Part shown: positions 1 to 9,081 of the stretch, piece by piece
How the letters are laid out: each line of letters begins with the position of its first letter
Numbering within the stretch: position 1 is the stretch's first letter
NCBI RefSeq assembly: GCF_003316695.1
Contig: NZ_PDKB01000001.1
Location: 62,001-126,000 of the forward strand
Source of the DNA: Aliarcobacter vitoriensis
GTDB taxonomy: Bacteria > Campylobacterota > Campylobacteria > Campylobacterales > Arcobacteraceae
Direction of reading: 5' to 3'
DNA: 64,000 nt
Notes under the pieces: model-generated
Databases searched by the model: none
What the model was told of the DNA's origin: nothing
The model's input: only the letters and a program-made list of their open reading frames with translations
Made by a program: the position numbers and the translations under genes

Positions 1-201
1 AACTTTCGCAGCAGCAAGTATTACATATTCAGGTTTCTCTTTTTCAAAAAACTTTTCTACATCTTTTTGATCTATTAAATCTAACTCTTGATGGGTTCTT
101 GTGATTAAATTTTTATAACCTTTTGATTGAAGATTTTTTACTATTGCACTTCCAACAAGTCCTATATGTCCTGCTACATATATTTTGCTATTTTTATTCA
201 T
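1..201 (-). CDS. fcl: GDP-L-fucose synthase, N-terminal part (runs off the window)
   Basis: Only the first 67 codons are inside the window. They begin MNKNSKIYVAGHIGLVGSA, with the Rossmann glycine motif near residue 10, and run to ILAAAKV. This is the typical start of GDP-4-keto-6-deoxy-mannose 3,5-epimerase-4-reductase (GDP-L-fucose synthase, also called WcaG). The family converts the product of GDP-mannose 4,6-dehydratase to GDP-L-fucose in the cytoplasm. The gene follows gmd by 7 bp in the same direction, which fits a two-step pathway read from one transcript. The YxxxK catalytic motif lies beyond the window edge, so intactness cannot be judged. Confidence 0.85.
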   Translation of the reverse strand, partial: MNKNSKIYVAGHIGLVGSAIVKNLQSKGYKNLITRTHQELDLIDQKDVEKFFEKEKPEYVILAAAKV

Positions 202-208
202 CTATTTT

Positions 209-1354
209 TTACTCAAAATAACTCATAATTTTATATCCACCATCTTTTAAGTAAACATCTTTTGTCATAAGTTTTAAATCATTTTTCATCATATCATTTA
301 CTAAGTCTTGTAAATTAAATTCTCTATTCCATCCTAGTTTTTTTTCTGCTTTACTTGGATCTCCTAAAAGTAAATCAACTTCTGTTGGTCTAAAGTATTT
401 TGGATCTACACAAACAAGAGTTTGATTTAAGTTTAAATGAGAAATATCAATATTCGACTCTTTTGCTTTTTCTAAATCTAAAGAATCTATAATTCCAACT
501 TCATCTACACCTACACCATCAAATCTAAGATTTATTCCAGCATATGCAAATGAGAACTTTACAAAATCTCTAACTGTTGTTGTTTGCCCAGTTGCTATTA
601 CCCAATCTTCTGGTTCATCTGCTTGAAGAATCATCCACATCATTCTTACATAATCTTTTGCATGACCCCAATCTCTTTTTGCATCAAGATTTCCAAGATA
701 TAATTTATCTTGAAGCCCAAGTGCTATCTTACTTGCAGCTCTTGTTATTTTTCTAGTTACAAATGTTTCACCTCGAACTGGTGATTCATGATTAAAAAGT
801 ATTCCATTACAAGCAAACATCCCATAAGCTTCTCTATAATTTACCGTTATCCAATAAGCATACATTTTAGCAACAGCATAAGGGCTTCTTGGATAAAAAG
901 GTGTTGTTTCTTTTTGAGGAGTTTCTTGTACTTTTCCATAAAGTTCAGAAGTTGAAGCTTGATAAATTTTTGTTTTGTTAGTCAATCCTAAAAGCTTTAT
1001 GGCTTCAAGTATTCTTAAAGTTCCAGTTCCATCAGCATTTGCTACATATTCAGGTGTTTCAAAAGATACATGAACATGGCTCATAGCCGCAAGATTATAT
1101 ATCTCATCAGGTTGAGTCTCTTGAATAATTCTAGTTAAATTCATACTATCTGTCATATCACCATAATGAAGATGCAACTTTACATCTTTTTCATGAATAT
1201 CTTGATATAAATGGTCTATTCTATCTGTATTAAACAAAGAGCTTCTTCTTTTTATCCCATGAACTAAATATCCTTTTTTTAAAAGAAATTCTGCAAGATA
1301 ACTTCCATCTTGACCCGTTATTCCTGTTATTAGTGCTACTTTTTTATTTTTCAT
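209..1354 (-). CDS. gmd: GDP-mannose 4,6-dehydratase
   Basis: This 381-residue protein is a full-length short-chain dehydrogenase of the GDP-mannose 4,6-dehydratase family. It makes GDP-4-keto-6-deoxy-D-mannose, the branch point for GDP-L-fucose, GDP-rhamnose and GDP-perosamine. The nucleotide-binding motif [10 protein letters not shown] is at residues 11-20, the STSELYG segment at 134-140, and the catalytic YxxxK pair is Y159/K163. The start abuts the stop of manC, which supplies GDP-mannose, and the next gene is fcl. In this locus both Fcl and the PLP aminotransferase at 4911-6032 could draw on its product. Confidence 0.97.
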   Translation of the reverse strand: MKNKKVALITGITGQDGSYLAEFLLKKGYLVHGIKRRSSLFNTDRIDHLYQDIHEKDVKLHLHYGDMTDSMNLTRIIQETQPDEIYNLAAMSHVHVSFETPEYVANADGTGTLRILEAIKLLGLTNKTKIYQASTSELYGKVQETPQKETTPFYPRSPYAVAKMYAYWITVNYREAYGMFACNGILFNHESPVRGETFVTRKITRAASKIALGLQDKLYLGNLDAKRDWGHAKDYVRMMWMILQADEPEDWVIATGQTTTVRDFVKFSFAYAGINLRFDGVGVDEVGIIDSLDLEKAKESNIDISHLNLNQTLVCVDPKYFRPTEVDLLLGDPSKAEKKLGWNREFNLQDLVNDMMKNDLKLMTKDVYLKDGGYKIMSYFE

Positions 1355-2728
1355 CTATTCTCTTTTAAAATCATCTTCATATCGTATAATATCATCTTCA
1401 CCAGTATAACTTCCTACTTGAATTTCTATTATAACTAAAGGTTTATTAGTGTTATTAGAGAGTCTGTGAATTTGTCCGGCTTTTATATAGGTACTTTCAT
1501 TTTCATTTAATAAAAACTTTTTATTATCCACTTCAACTGTTGCAACTCCACTTATAACAACCCAATGTTCATTTCTAAATTTGTGTTTTTGTAAAGATAA
1601 TCGTTTTTTTGGTTTTACTTCAATTCTTTTTATTTTATATCCATTTGATTCTTCTAAAACTGTGTATGTTCCCCAAGGACGATTACCTGTTAAATGAATA
1701 TTATGAAGTTGTGAATTTGTTTCTTTGAGTTTTTCAACCACCTTTTTTACTTTTTGTGAACTTCCTTTTTTAGAAATCAATAAAGCATCACCACTATCGA
1801 CAACTATTAAATTTTCTATATCAATAGTTGCTATTTTTCTATCTTTACCATAAATTAGATTATTTTTTGAATCTATTGAAATATGATTAAAATTTACAGT
1901 ATTAAAATTTTCATCTTTTTCTAGTTCTTCAAAAAGTGAATCAAAACTTCCAACATCGCTCCAAGCAATATTTGAAGGGATTACTTTTACTATATTTGAT
2001 TTTTCCATAACAGCATAATCTATACTATTCTCTGGAATACTTGCCATATCTTCATATTTTATTCTAATAATCTCACTTTTAGAAGCATTATTAAAAGCTT
2101 CAATTGATTGATTATAAATCTCAGGTGAATATTTTTTTAATTCACTCAAAAATACTCCTGCTTTAAAGCAAAACATTCCACTATTCCAATAATAGTTTTC
2201 AGCTTTTAAATATGAAGTGGCTGTTTGTAAGTTTGGTTTTTCATGAAAGGCTTTTACATCAAAATTATTTACAGATTCTATGTATCCAAATCCTGTTTCG
2301 GCAAAGGTTGGAGTTATCCCAAAAGTTACAAGTTTATCTTCATATGCAAATTCTTTTGCCTTTTCAATAACTTTTTTATATTCATCTTCATTTTTTATTA
2401 AATGATCACTTGGTGTTACTAAAACTATTTCATTTTCATCAAGTGATAAACATGCAAGTGCTATTGCTGGAGCAGTATTTTTAGCTATTGACTCAAGAAG
2501 ATATTTATTGTTTTTTTTATTTAATTCTTCAAGTTGATCTAAAGCTAAGAAATATTGTTCAGCATTTGAAACTACAAGCTGAGAGTTACAAAGTTTAGAG
2601 TTTCTTTCAACTGTTAATTGGAAAAGTGATTTCTTTGAAAAAAGTTTTACAAACTGTTTCGGCATAAGTGTACGACTTATTGGCCATAATCTTGTTCCAT
2701 TTCCTCCACACAATATGATATTTGTCAT
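1355..2728 (-). CDS. manC: mannose-1-phosphate guanylyltransferase / mannose-6-phosphate isomerase
   Basis: This 457-residue bifunctional enzyme belongs to the ManC/CpsB/AlgA type. The N-terminal nucleotidyltransferase domain opens with the motif GGNGTRLWP followed by MPKQF (residues 8-26) and transfers GMP to mannose-1-phosphate. The C-terminal part, from about residue 345, is a cupin (RPWGTY, then LQKHKFRNEHW), the type II phosphomannose isomerase domain. Length and domain order are those of complete family members. It lies directly upstream of gmd in transcription, with no intergenic bases, so GDP-mannose synthesis and its dehydration are coupled. Confidence 0.95.
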   Translation of the reverse strand: MTNIILCGGNGTRLWPISRTLMPKQFVKLFSKKSLFQLTVERNSKLCNSQLVVSNAEQYFLALDQLEELNKKNNKYLLESIAKNTAPAIALACLSLDENEIVLVTPSDHLIKNEDEYKKVIEKAKEFAYEDKLVTFGITPTFAETGFGYIESVNNFDVKAFHEKPNLQTATSYLKAENYYWNSGMFCFKAGVFLSELKKYSPEIYNQSIEAFNNASKSEIIRIKYEDMASIPENSIDYAVMEKSNIVKVIPSNIAWSDVGSFDSLFEELEKDENFNTVNFNHISIDSKNNLIYGKDRKIATIDIENLIVVDSGDALLISKKGSSQKVKKVVEKLKETNSQLHNIHLTGNRPWGTYTVLEESNGYKIKRIEVKPKKRLSLQKHKFRNEHWVVISGVATVEVDNKKFLLNENESTYIKAGQIHRLSNNTNKPLVIIEIQVGSYTGEDDIIRYEDDFKRE

Positions 2729-2731
2729 TTA

Positions 2732-4174
2732 TTATATATCCAAAGTAATGATTTTATCTTTTTTAATACCTAAATCTTCAGTCAAATATTTTATAATAGC
2801 TTCTTCTCTACCTAAAACGCTAATTATAATTTTATCGTATTGCATATTTACAAGATTTTTAGGATGATTCTTTTGATCAGACATATCTACAAAACCTACT
2901 ATTTTATCTGGTATTAAAACTTGTATAGTTTTACCAATAGTTCCATTACCATATATAATATATTTATTATTTGAGTTAAGAAATTCAACAATATTATTTA
3001 TTAGTGAGATAAAATCTTTTGGAATATCATTAAAAGTTTTAGATTTTGGGATTTCAATACTATCCCAACATTGTCTTATAATTTTAAAATCATCAAAAAT
3101 CTTTTCTAATCTATTTTTAAAATCATTAGATGTCCATTTTTGTAGTATCTTTTGTCCAGCTTTAATTTTATTTTCAACTTTATTTGGATTATTTAAAATA
3201 TTTAGTAAAGATTTTACTAATGAATTTGGATTTTTCAAATCCAATAAAAAAGCTGCATTTTTAACTTGCTTTCTAAGTCCTTTTAAATCAGAATAACAAA
3301 CAGGAATTCTATAATTAAAAGCTTCAAGAGGAGGTATATTTGTAGGACCAAAATATGTAGGCATTACTAAGGCTAAGGATTGTTTATATAGATTTGGTAT
3401 TTCATTATCTTCTACAAATCCTAAATATTTTATTTGCTTATCAATATTCATATTTTTAGCTTGTTCTAAAATATATGATAAATTTCCATAATCTGCACCA
3501 CTAAATAATGCAAAAATTTCTATATTAAATTTTTCTTTTAATATAGTTAAAGCTTTTAAAATATAAATATGGTTTTTATGAGACCAAAATTGTGCAGGAT
3601 AATATATATATGGTTTATCAAGATTATACTTTTTATTTATATCTATATATACATATTTTGTATCTACTCTTGGTAAAAATTTTAAAACATGTACTCTATT
3701 TTTATCTACACTATATCTTTTAGTGATATTCTTTTTACCATATTTTGAATCTGAAATAATAGCAATGGCTTTTTTTACTCCTACCCCACTATAAAAAAGT
3801 TCTCTCTTATCAAATTCATAGTTATTTCTTACTTCTGGAAATTCATTAAAATCTCTATGACACAAATCCCAAATAGTTAGAATATAGTGTAAATTTATAA
3901 AAGAAAAATGAGCTGGATATAAAAAATATGCTAAGTCTATTTTATAATTATGAATCAAAACATATTCTAAACTTTTTTCAGATAACAATTTTACATTTAC
4001 GTTATTTTTATTAAAATCATCTATAACACTATTATTTAATGTAAAAAAAATAAAATTATATTTATTTTTCATTTCTTGTAGTAATTGGCAAATTCTTAAT
4101 TCATACTGAAAACCACCACCAACTCTTTGTGCAGAATTCACAAAAATTCCTATATTTAATTTTTTATTATCCAT
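2732..4174 (-). CDS. GT4-type glycosyltransferase with extra C-terminal Rossmann-like domain
   Basis: About 480 residues. The body is a GT-B glycosyltransferase of the group 1/GT4 kind: YYPAQFWSHKNH is the start of the second Rossmann half, and MPTYFGPTNIPPLEAF is the usual donor-binding E-rich segment. After about residue 390 comes an added domain with IIYGNGTIGK and KIIISVLGREEAI, which resembles small NAD-binding-like domains found fused to sugar-cluster proteins. An ATG four codons upstream (4186) is possible, but a GGA lies about 7 bases before the chosen ATG. It overlaps the end of the upstream methyltransferase gene. Donor and acceptor cannot be told from the sequence; a GDP-sugar donor is plausible from the context. 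Confidence 0.85.
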   Translation of the reverse strand: MDNKKLNIGIFVNSAQRVGGGFQYELRICQLLQEMKNKYNFIFFTLNNSVIDDFNKNNVNVKLLSEKSLEYVLIHNYKIDLAYFLYPAHFSFINLHYILTIWDLCHRDFNEFPEVRNNYEFDKRELFYSGVGVKKAIAIISDSKYGKKNITKRYSVDKNRVHVLKFLPRVDTKYVYIDINKKYNLDKPYIYYPAQFWSHKNHIYILKALTILKEKFNIEIFALFSGADYGNLSYILEQAKNMNIDKQIKYLGFVEDNEIPNLYKQSLALVMPTYFGPTNIPPLEAFNYRIPVCYSDLKGLRKQVKNAAFLLDLKNPNSLVKSLLNILNNPNKVENKIKAGQKILQKWTSNDFKNRLEKIFDDFKIIRQCWDSIEIPKSKTFNDIPKDFISLINNIVEFLNSNNKYIIYGNGTIGKTIQVLIPDKIVGFVDMSDQKNHPKNLVNMQYDKIIISVLGREEAIIKYLTEDLGIKKDKIITLDI

Positions 4175-4914
4175 ACTACATTCCAACTACTAAAATCAGG
4201 TTTTTTATAACTTAGCCATTCATATTTATTTAAAATCTTAAATCCAATACTTTCACAAATAAACTCTAACTCTGTATCAAAAAAATATCTCATTTTATGT
4301 AACTCTTTTTTTTCAATAACTTCTTTTGTTTCTTTATTTTCTATAAAAATATCATAATTTACATCTACTATGTTTTTTTGAGCATTCAAAATTGGTTCAG
4401 CCAGTCGTGTAACTTTTATATTACCATTTTCTAATCTTTTTATCTTATTTGTTGGTAAATCTGTAAGGACAGCTGGTCCATACCAAAAATCAAATATAAA
4501 AATTCCACCATCTTTTAAATGTTTTTTAGCTACTTCAAAAGCTTTAAATAATTCATTATTTGAGTTTTGGTAACTCATTACATGAAACAGTGAAACAACA
4601 GCATCAAATTTTTTATCAAGATTCAATATTTGAATATTTGAATGAGAAAAACTCAATTTATTCTCTTTTCCAATTCTTCTATTTTCTGCAATTTTAAGCA
4701 TATCTTCACTTAAATCTATTCCATGAACAATATAACCTTTATTACAAAATAATTCAGCATGTTTTCCAGTACCACAACCCATATCAAGCAATGTGTTTAC
4801 ATTTTTATCATTAGCCTGTATCAAACTATTTATATAATCAACTTCTGCACTATAATCTTTATCGCTATAAAATAAATCATAATATTGTGAGTATAAATTT
4901 CCAAATTGGTTCAT
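4156..4914 (-). CDS. class I SAM-dependent methyltransferase
   Basis: This 252-residue protein carries the SAM-binding motif I LLDMGCGTGKH at residues 42-52. Post-motifs follow: GIDLSEDML (acidic end of beta 2), FDAVVSLFHVMSYQ (motif II) and LKDGGIFIFDFW (motif III). This is the standard small-molecule methyltransferase fold. Within a polysaccharide cluster, O- or N-methylation of a sugar is the likely role, but the substrate is not readable. Its start overlaps the stop of the aminotransferase gene by 4 bp (translational coupling), so it may act on the amino sugar made by that enzyme. Confidence 0.88.
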   Translation of the reverse strand: MNQFGNLYSQYYDLFYSDKDYSAEVDYINSLIQANDKNVNTLLDMGCGTGKHAELFCNKGYIVHGIDLSEDMLKIAENRRIGKENKLSFSHSNIQILNLDKKFDAVVSLFHVMSYQNSNNELFKAFEVAKKHLKDGGIFIFDFWYGPAVLTDLPTNKIKRLENGNIKVTRLAEPILNAQKNIVDVNYDIFIENKETKEVIEKKELHKMRYFFDTELEFICESIGFKILNKYEWLSYKKPDFSSWNVVWIIKN

Positions 4915-6032
4915 TGTAAAACCTCTCTTAAAGTTTTAGCTACTTCTTCTATTTGTTCTTTTGTAAGAGCTAAGCCACTAGGAATATAAAAACCTATTTC
5001 ATATAATTTTTCACTATTTGGTAAATGTTCATTTACAAACAATCCCATATTATTAAAAACTGGTTGTTTATGCATAGGATAAAAAAATGGTCTAGTTCCA
5101 ATTCCCTTTTTACTCAATTCTTGCATAATTTCTTTTACTGATTTTTTTACACTATCTTTTAGGGTAATTGCATATACCCAATATATATTTTCACAATATT
5201 GTGTTTGTGATATAGGAAGATTTATACTATCTATATCTTTGAGTAGTTTATTATACAAGTTTCCAATATATCTTTTTTTCTCTATTATTTCATCTATTTT
5301 TTCAAGTTGGGCTACACCTAAAGCTGCTTGTAAGTTTGTCATACGATAGTTCCAGCCTATTGATTCATGAATGAACCTTTTATTTGGATCTAGTGAAAAA
5401 CATAAATTTCTTAAAGATTTTGATTTTTCATATATGATTTTATCATCCATAAGTACCATTCCACCCTCTCCAGTAGTAATTTGCTTATTAGGATAAAAAC
5501 TAAAAATACTTACATCTCCAAAACTACCACATTTTTTACCTTTATACTCTTGTCCATGCATTTGAGCTGAATCTTCTATGATTTTTAAGTTATATTTCTT
5601 TGCAATCTCAATTACTATATCCATATCAACCGTTAGCCCATATAGATGTACAACCATAATTGCTTTCGTTTTTGGTGTAATTTTGGCTTCTATATCACTT
5701 GGATTTATGTTAAAAGTTGAAAAATCGCAATCAAGTAAAATAGGTGTCAAATCATTTGTAACCAAAGATTGAACACTTGATATAATAGTAAAAGAGGGAG
5801 CTATAACTTCATCACCTTTTTGTAAATTCAAGGCTCTTATGGCAATATCTAAAGCTGCACTTCCATTTGTACAAGCAACTCCATATTTTCGCCCAACATA
5901 ATTTGCCATTTCTTCTTCAAATTTTTTTATAAAAGGTCCTTCGCTACTTATCCAACCAGTATCTATACACTCATTAAGATATTTTTTTTCATTTCCATCA
6001 AGCAATGGTTCATTTACTGGTATAAAGCTCAT
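4911..6032 (-). CDS. DegT/DnrJ/EryC1 aminotransferase, GDP-perosamine synthase-like (Per/RfbE)
   Basis: This 373-residue protein is a PLP-dependent sugar aminotransferase. The cofactor lysine is K183 in FSFYPNKQITTGEGG and the pyridine-binding aspartate is D154 in IIEDSAQ. Several stretches recall the GDP-perosamine synthases Per/RfbE: IPVNEPLLDGNEKKYLNECI, then TGWISS at the start, and GTRPFFYPMH near residue 315. That enzyme aminates GDP-4-keto-6-deoxymannose at C4, the product of gmd in this same operon, so the assignment is chemically coherent. The exact sugar is inferred from resemblance and context; another 4-amino sugar is possible. Its stop lies 4 bp inside the following methyltransferase gene. 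Confidence 0.88.
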   Translation of the reverse strand: MSFIPVNEPLLDGNEKKYLNECIDTGWISSEGPFIKKFEEEMANYVGRKYGVACTNGSAALDIAIRALNLQKGDEVIAPSFTIISSVQSLVTNDLTPILLDCDFSTFNINPSDIEAKITPKTKAIMVVHLYGLTVDMDIVIEIAKKYNLKIIEDSAQMHGQEYKGKKCGSFGDVSIFSFYPNKQITTGEGGMVLMDDKIIYEKSKSLRNLCFSLDPNKRFIHESIGWNYRMTNLQAALGVAQLEKIDEIIEKKRYIGNLYNKLLKDIDSINLPISQTQYCENIYWVYAITLKDSVKKSVKEIMQELSKKGIGTRPFFYPMHKQPVFNNMGLFVNEHLPNSEKLYEIGFYIPSGLALTKEQIEEVAKTLREVLQ

Positions 6033-6460
6033 TATTTAATCTCCAATTTTTCTTTATTTATTGGTTCAAATCGGACTTTATCCATTTCTCCAGCATAAGG
6101 TCCTTGTTTTACTTCTATCATTTCACTCTCTTCTATCATTTCAAATCCATGTCCACCATAAGCAAGTAATATTACATCACCTTTTTCTAAAAGTGTACTT
6201 TGAAGATAGTTTCTATCATCATCATAAAAATCTACTCGTACTTTACCACTTTTTATATATAGGACTTCTTGAGTAAAATGAACTTCTCTTTGTACTGCAT
6301 TATGTATATGAGGTGGAATAATATAATTTTTTGGTCGTTTCATATATGCTAGTTGTTGTGAAAAATCATCTGGAGTAAAAAACTCTATACCATCTTTTTC
6401 ATAGTTTGCTCTTATGATTACTGATAATAGCTTTTCATTGTGGGTTATATTTTGTATCAT
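6032..6460 (-). CDS. cupin-domain protein of the sugar cluster
   Basis: This 142-residue protein looks like a single small cupin. PPHIHNAVQREVHFTQEVLYI (about residues 49-69) carries the histidines and the glutamate of cupin motif 1, and GDVILLAYGGHGFEM is motif 2. Cupins in sugar loci are often epimerases, isomerases or binding proteins. This one is not clearly RmlC or FdtA, so no reaction is proposed. It overlaps the start of the aminotransferase by one base (stop/start overlap), implying a role with that amino sugar. Confidence 0.7.
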   Translation of the reverse strand: MIQNITHNEKLLSVIIRANYEKDGIEFFTPDDFSQQLAYMKRPKNYIIPPHIHNAVQREVHFTQEVLYIKSGKVRVDFYDDDRNYLQSTLLEKGDVILLAYGGHGFEMIEESEMIEVKQGPYAGEMDKVRFEPINKEKLEIK

Positions 6461-6461
6461 C

Positions 6462-7307
6462 TTAAAGCTTTTCTATTTTCTTTGTATCTGTATTATAAAC
6501 AGTAAATCCTTTTATCTCTTCATAGGCTTGTGATTTATTCAAGAAATTTAAATTACCATTCATATCTCTTGATTCTCTAAATTTTGATAAAATATATCCA
6601 TCTTTTAATGATACTTCTTTAATTTTTGAATTCATTTTATCTTTTCTTATAAAATATGCATTATTCCCAGCTTTATTACAACCTATAAAAATAAATCCTT
6701 TTTTATATGCTAAAGAGTGCAAAGATTTAAGAGAAGCCCCAAAATATAAATTACTGTAATGAGCTTTTGTTCTATTAAAATCTTCTCTATAAGGTACTGA
6801 AATCTCTTTATCAATACCAAATAAGCTATTGTATTCTAAAATAAGTATATTTGGATTTAGACAATTAATTTCATCAAAAATATAGTAGTCATTTCCATCT
6901 AAATCGATATGAAGCAATCCAATATTGGGGTTTATATTTTGTTCTAATAATAAAGAATTTATATTGTCTTTTGTTATAAACACATCTTTTGCGTTTAGAT
7001 TATATTTCCAAAAATAATCTTGTTTTTTAAGATTTTTTATATTATCACTTGAACCATCCATAACAAAACCACTCCAGTTATTATTAAACATAAGAAATTT
7101 TGTATTTGCTTCTTTATAATTTTCCACTCCAAATTCAACAAAAAATTCATTATCTATTTCTATATTATTTATAAGCCATTGTATTATCCCATCATCTCCA
7201 AATTGTGAAAATATTTTAAATTCAACATCTTTTAATGAAGATAACCCTTTACTTAATATTTGATTTACCAAAATTTTACCAAATAATACTTTTTCATCAT
7301 TTGTCAT
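6462..7307 (-). CDS. FkbM-like (putative methyltransferase) protein
   Basis: A 281-residue protein of uncertain function. FFVEFGVENY near residue 55, NWSGFVMDGS near 80 and GLLHIDLDGNDYYIF near 130 follow the pattern of FkbM-related proteins found in glycan loci. In these the first motif takes the place of the usual SAM-binding loop and the DLDGND acidic patch is conserved. A strong ribosome-binding site (aaggag) precedes the chosen ATG. I cannot name the substrate, and a non-methyltransferase role is possible. Confidence 0.6.
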   Translation of the reverse strand: MTNDEKVLFGKILVNQILSKGLSSLKDVEFKIFSQFGDDGIIQWLINNIEIDNEFFVEFGVENYKEANTKFLMFNNNWSGFVMDGSSDNIKNLKKQDYFWKYNLNAKDVFITKDNINSLLLEQNINPNIGLLHIDLDGNDYYIFDEINCLNPNILILEYNSLFGIDKEISVPYREDFNRTKAHYSNLYFGASLKSLHSLAYKKGFIFIGCNKAGNNAYFIRKDKMNSKIKEVSLKDGYILSKFRESRDMNGNLNFLNKSQAYEEIKGFTVYNTDTKKIEKL

Positions 7308-7331
7308 AATTTTTCTCCTTAAAAGCTTGTA

Positions 7332-8153
7332 TTATAACATTTTTAAAATATTTTCCGCTTCTTTAAATAGTGAAAATGAAGTGGCTCTTTTTGCTAATAA
7401 ATTTATGTGTTTTTCATAAAGATTATATTTTTGTAAATCATTTTTAAATTTATTTATAATATATAAATACCCTTCAATATCTCTTTTATGATTTTTTGAT
7501 ATAGTTTCTCCTTGATGAAGTACATAAGTAAATAAAGGTTTTTCTATATGTATAAATTTACACTTCTTAGCAAGACTTATAGAAGTATCCCACTCTTGAT
7601 AAGATGGAACATTTTCATCTAATAATCCAATTTCTAGTAAAGCTTCTTTTGATATAAGAAGTGTTGGAAATAGAGGAGCAGGTCTTTCTAAAAGTAATCT
7701 ATAGCAGCTATCATTTGTTATAGGTACTTTCCACTCCCAAGTTTTATTATTAATTAAATCTAAACATATACAATTTGAATGTACAACAGTATTTTTATCA
7801 AAATTAATTCTTTCTAGCTCTTTAATTTGTATTTCTAGTTTATCTTTTTCCCAAATATCATCAGAATCATTAAAAGCTATCCAATTTCCTTTCGCTTCAA
7901 TAATTCCTCTATTTCGTGCTATTTGTGCACCACTATTTTTTTCTAGTTTTATGAGTTTTATTCGATTATCTTGATAGGAAGATACTAAATCTACAGAATT
8001 ATCAGTTGAAAAATCATCTACAACTATAATTTCAATATTTTTAAAAGTTTGTGTACAAACTGAATCTAAACAATATATAATAGTTTTTGATCTATTATAC
8101 ATTGGGATAACGATACTAATAAATAAATCATTCAAATTCTGCTCCTTAGTCAT
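7332..8153 (-). CDS. family 2 (GT-A) glycosyltransferase
   Basis: This 273-residue protein has a classical GT2 N-terminus: FISIVIPMYNRSKTI at about 11-25, the nucleotide-binding acidic pair in IIVVDDFSTDNS (D46/D47), and AFNDSDDIWEKDK near residue 95 as the DxD motif. There is no membrane segment, so it should act on a lipid-linked glycan at the inner face of the membrane. It is the first intact gene downstream of the 355-bp decayed stretch, and may therefore need its own promoter or read-through from upstream. Confidence 0.9.
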   Translation of the reverse strand: MTKEQNLNDLFISIVIPMYNRSKTIIYCLDSVCTQTFKNIEIIVVDDFSTDNSVDLVSSYQDNRIKLIKLEKNSGAQIARNRGIIEAKGNWIAFNDSDDIWEKDKLEIQIKELERINFDKNTVVHSNCICLDLINNKTWEWKVPITNDSCYRLLLERPAPLFPTLLISKEALLEIGLLDENVPSYQEWDTSISLAKKCKFIHIEKPLFTYVLHQGETISKNHKRDIEGYLYIINKFKNDLQKYNLYEKHINLLAKRATSFSLFKEAENILKML

Positions 8154-8178
8154 CTAAAATATTTAATGATATTAATCT

Positions 8179-8405
8179 TTAATACTCTATTCCAATAGAA
8201 ATTAATTCATCAAAAATGGTTTCATTTAAAACTGAAATAATAATTCTTAAATTACTATTAAAAAGATTTTTTAAAATTCCTGCATAAGTAAGTAAATCTA
8301 AATTTACAAGACTATAGTTTTCATATTATTTTTACTAAACATTGTCTTCTTTCACTAAATCATAAAGATACTGTCCCGCTCTCCTGCTAATATTATGCCT
8401 TTCAT
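8179..8405 (-). pseudogene. decayed rmlA / rmlB (dTDP-sugar) gene fragments
   Basis: No intact gene lies between 8154 and 8508. Read on the minus strand, an ATG at 8405 gives MKGIILAG and then, one base out of frame, SGT: the N-terminal signature of glucose-1-phosphate thymidylyltransferase RmlA. From 8322 a second frame reads ENYSLVNLDLLTYAGILKNL, the beta-2 region of dTDP-glucose 4,6-dehydratase RmlB. It then continues into IIISVLNETIFDELISIGI and stops at 8179; that tail resembles the last domain of the glycosyltransferase at 2732-4174. Stops and frameshifts separate the pieces. I take this as the scar of lost dTDP-sugar genes; about 100 bp upstream (8406-8508) shows nothing recognisable. 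Confidence 0.65.
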
Positions 8406-8508
8406 TTATAACTACTTCTCAGATTCTTTATATTCCCATTTAATTGCTACCATAAAGAACTAGCTTTCATTTGAAAACAACATCGTAAATCTTTCATTAT
8501 TTTTTGTC

Positions 8509-9081
8509 TTATTGTGTGGTATCTGAAAAATCCCAATAATAAATATTACCCCAATCTTTTGTTTCAATAATTTTATTTGGCTTAACTCCCTCATTCCATT
8601 CGATTAGTTGACTTAATTTTATACCAATTGGCTTCGTAAAAGATATTTTATCATTTGATTCAATAGGAATACAAAGAATTATATGTTTAGCAATTCTTTT
8701 TGCTTCCAAGAATGCTTCTTTTTGTTTTGGTTGAAGATGTTGAAAAACTCTAAGTGCGATAAAAACATCATATCTTTTATCTTCAATTGGCCATGGAATT
8801 ATCTTGGCATTATGATTATAAGTAGGATTTTTGCCTGTAAAGTTCCACCCTTCACTAAAATCAATTGTGTGACTATTTTTAACCAATTGCATACCGACAG
8901 TTCCCATTTCAAGTATATCTTCTGGATGGTAAATATCTAAAGATTTTAATACCTCTATTGCTTGATGATGATAATACCATCTACCATTAAGATGTTGCCA
9001 GTGCTTTCCACCTATTTCTTTAGCAGTTTGAAAAAACTGTTCTTTTGTTAAAAACTGAATTTTATTATTTTGTTGTATCAT
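8509..9081 (-). CDS. small methyltransferase-like protein
   Basis: A 190-residue protein with a partial SAM-methyltransferase pattern: EDILEMGTVGMQLV (about 54-67) in place of the usual glycine loop, YDVFIALRVFQHL (about 104-116) as motif II, and KHIILCIPIE as the following strand. The N-terminal sequence GGKHWQHLNGRWYYHHQAIE is unusual. It overlaps the end of the upstream kinase-like gene by 17 bp, which suggests the two are co-translated and work together. The degenerate motif I (GTVG) leaves methyltransferase activity open. Confidence 0.65.
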   Translation of the reverse strand: MIQQNNKIQFLTKEQFFQTAKEIGGKHWQHLNGRWYYHHQAIEVLKSLDIYHPEDILEMGTVGMQLVKNSHTIDFSEGWNFTGKNPTYNHNAKIIPWPIEDKRYDVFIALRVFQHLQPKQKEAFLEAKRIAKHIILCIPIESNDKISFTKPIGIKLSQLIEWNEGVKPNKIIETKDWGNIYYWDFSDTTQ

